DNA of 64,000 nucleotides from Tetraselmis striata (Eukaryota; Chlorophyta; Chlorodendrophyceae; Chlorodendrales; Chlorodendraceae): contig VCJN01002971.1 in assembly GCA_006384855.1 (NCBI GenBank), forward strand, positions 99,262-163,261, in the 5' to 3' direction. Every line of letters starts with the position of its first letter. The first letter of the stretch is position 1. Shown here piece after piece: positions 61,674 through 64,000 of the stretch. The translations under genes were made by a program, and so were the position numbers. The notes under the pieces are model-generated. The model saw nothing but the letters and a program-made list of their open reading frames with translations. It was not told the origin of the DNA and made no database searches.

Positions 61674-62454
61674 GGGCTATGACGCAGCTCTGTCATGCTG
61701 CTATCATGCTATGATGCAGAACTTCCGCACACCGATGCGGCGCACGGCAGGCCAGGCGTGGCTGTGCGGTGCTAGACCTTGACCGACCCAGGCACTGTGA
61801 AACCTAGCATTCATCATTGCGCCATCTCAGGCCGCCAGACTGTCTACCATCTGGATGAGCGCATAACACCAGGACGGACACAGCGGTGCCGTTATCGCGT
61901 TCGCGTTTTGGGCCCAGTGCGGCCACCTATAGCCTATTGCCCTTGCCACCCACCGCCTTCCTGCTTGATCCACAGTAAGTGCCCATTTTACAATGCCTGC
62001 CGACTGCACAAGCAATACTTCTGCTAAATGTGAGCAAAATTTGGGTGAAAGTAACATAAATTGACACTCGTGAGGCCCATGCCATGCTCCACTCTATTGC
62101 CCTGCTGAGCGTCACCGCACAAATGTTTATGTATGAGTAGGAGTCCGGCTTTTTTGCCGGTAGATTCAGTGTGTAGTGATGATTACTTTTTTCTAGAATA
62201 AGCGGCACAGAAGCATAAGAATCGCGTAGATATACAATAGTTCAAGAAAAAACAGCCTAAAGAGATTAAGGAGTCTAAACGGCATTGCTTGAATCCACGA
62301 GCATCAGCCGAGCAATAAATCTTTTGAGTTCATGTCCGGTTTTGCAGTGGCGCGCTGAGGAAAATCTGTACGGTACTGGTAAGCAATGCTGATTGCATAC
62401 CGCAGCGCTACTAAGAGTGAAGGTCACCCGCCCGGGTAGTCAGGGCGGAAGCCG

Positions 62455-62672
62455 CCCTACACTCGGTCCTTTTGCGCCAACTGCAGCCGTAGGTCTGGCA
62501 TAGTCAATAGACCGCCGCCTCATTCAAACCCCGAAGGGCTAATGCACCAACCAGGTAAATCCGGGACACAGAACCGGTCGATATTGCCCCATTGGAATGA
62601 CAGAGCCGGGAATCGATCCGGGGACCTCCAGAGTAGGAGACCACCGCTTACCTGACAGACAAACGAGGCATG
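62455..62672 (-). mobile_element. tRNA-derived SINE, copy 4
   Basis: The minus strand shows the GGATCGATTCCCGGCTCTG head region and the GCATTAGCCCTTCGGGGTTT body shared with the other copies. Its 3' tail is less clear. Confidence 0.75.
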
Positions 62673-62691
62673 TTTGTAGCGCTACTACTCG

Positions 62692-62698
62692 TAGAGAG

Positions 62699-62729
<31 letters not shown>
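62692..62729. repeat. (GA)n microsatellite
   Basis: A near-perfect GA run directly beyond the SINE. Confidence 0.95.
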
Positions 62730-62733
<4 letters not shown>

Positions 62734-63515
62734 TTACCATATGGAGCTGTAGGTATGGTAGCTACTCGTATTATCATTACCACGGTACCTGTACAGCATG
62801 CGTTTAATTGGATGACTAACGATTATATATATGTGCTGCCTGGATTGTACCTTTGTGCACGTACTCGTAATTTACTTTATTCGAAAATACTCGTAGTTTA
62901 CTCGATTTTTTCTTACAGATTATTCCTGGAAAGGAATTCGACATTCTGTTAGGACGCAAGTGCGTCAATTAGAATAGATAGAACACAATATAAACGATGT
63001 ACGAGAAAAGCTCTTGATGCTTTTATAATTTGAAATCTTACCTTAATACTACAAAGTTGAAAGTCGTACTAAACAATTAATATTATGGAATTTTGATATT
63101 GCATTTCACACGTTTTTCATTTCTTAGGTGTAGCAAGTTCTCCACTTTAAATTTGTTGTAGCAGGCATGCGCCCCATCTCTCCCTCCTTGCTTGCAAGCT
63201 CCCAATCTCCCCTCGCGAAGCTTCCTCCGCAGCCTTACCAGACCAAGTGGTTGGCGCGCACATGCAGGAGGCCCTCAGGCAGGATAGCATTAGGAGGGCG
63301 GGGCGGCTCGGAGGACGTGCAGGCGCAGCGCTGTGCCAGGTCGGTGCCCTCTCACCCCCTTCACCCCACCTCATCCCACCCTATATTATTAGTATTGCCC
63401 TTTCATGTGGGAAAATTCAACCTGGATTCTTTCAAATTACATACCAGTAGCGATCACTATCGCGATTACTACACAGGTACGGCGGGACCGCGGAAATCCG
63501 TATCCTATCTATTTC

Positions 63516-64000
63516 TACACCTCTCCACATAAGTCCTAGGCCCCCTTTTCGCCGAACACGAGCTTACGAATTACTAGTAGGGCAGCTGAATATAGGATTT
63601 ATGACCTGAAATCCTGGAATATTGCACATTTATGCTCAGCCTTTATCACCACAGGGTGTAAGCAAGTCCTTTGACTGTAGGACGGTAACAAGTGTCCTAC
63701 ACGAGAGGCACTTGCATCACACTGAGCGTTTCCAGTACCCCCACACCAACCGGGGTTGGTGCCCCGCACGTCCCACCGCGCATGCATTGACCATTGCATG
63801 GTGGGATGGCCATGGGTGGGAGAGCCGGCGAGGAAACATGTCAGCAAAGGGGCTAGGGTATTTTTGGTTAGGGTGGGTCCCAAGTGGCGTGCGCCCGTGC
63901 ACGATGCGGCGTGATATATACCATCGCCACTGCGGTGCTGCCTTGTGGTGCAGTTCTCAAACTCGTGGTATCGCTCAGTGCGTTGCGAGGAAACGTCAGA
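63516..64000 (-). mobile_element. non-autonomous TIR DNA transposon, copy C (cut by the window end)
   Basis: It begins TACACCTCTCCACATAAGT and continues with the same order of blocks as copy B (GGGCAGCTGAAT, GACCTGAAATCC, CCATTGCATG, GTGGTATCGCTCAGTGCGTT). The other end lies outside the window. Confidence 0.75.

Larger units (their letters stand above)
61674..64000. other. spacer with SINE, GA repeat and the start of a TIR element
   Basis: No gene was recognised after the membrane-protein stop. It holds a SINE (62455-62672), a GA run (62692-62729), AT-rich sequence at 62750-63130 and part of a TIR element (63516-64000). Confidence 0.6.

Overview
This window looks like nuclear DNA of a eukaryotic alga, most likely a green alga (chlorophyte). 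The genes are intron-rich with GT-AG introns and GC-rich exons. The eIF4A is plant-like, a plastid-lipid-associated (fibrillin) protein implies a plastid, and a TGTAA motif of the kind used for polyadenylation in green algae follows the eIF4A stop. Spacers are AT-richer and full of small mobile elements. No bacterial operons, CRISPR arrays, rRNA genes or intact tRNA genes were seen.

Layout. 434-12613 (minus): one 19-exon gene encoding about 2,327 residues with four tandem pyruvate kinase domains; the fourth has lost key residues. 12614-18227: repeat-bearing spacer. 18228-19704 (plus): translation initiation factor eIF4A. 21858-25341 (plus): PAP/fibrillin protein. 27091-35931 (minus): 17-exon kinesin-4 type motor. 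35932-41247: AT-rich spacer with a 734-bp foldback element and a broken copy of a membrane-protein gene. 41248-44639 (minus): HAD-family pyrimidine 5'-nucleotidase. 45019-54053 (plus): 15-exon gene fusing the C-terminal half of UvrC to a full UvrB helicase and an HRDC domain. 54054-64000: spacer built from copies of a terminal-inverted-repeat element and tRNA-derived SINEs, around a small multi-span membrane protein (60336-61673).

The most interesting object is the UvrC-UvrB-HRDC fusion. All splice phases agree across 15 exons (about 1,304 residues). The four UvrC 5'-nuclease residues and all UvrB helicase motifs are present. The GIY-YIG 3'-incision domain of UvrC and the C-terminal UVR motif of UvrB are not seen. 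The gene starts 379 bp from a divergently transcribed house-cleaning-type nucleotidase, so the two may share a promoter. An N-terminal stretch rich in S, R and A suggests organelle import, so a plastid or mitochondrial repair role is the leading guess.

Three single-base frame breaks lie in otherwise clean exons, two in the pyruvate kinase gene and one in the kinesin gene. They look more like consensus errors than decay. Gene models below were built by hand from splice consensus and reading frame.
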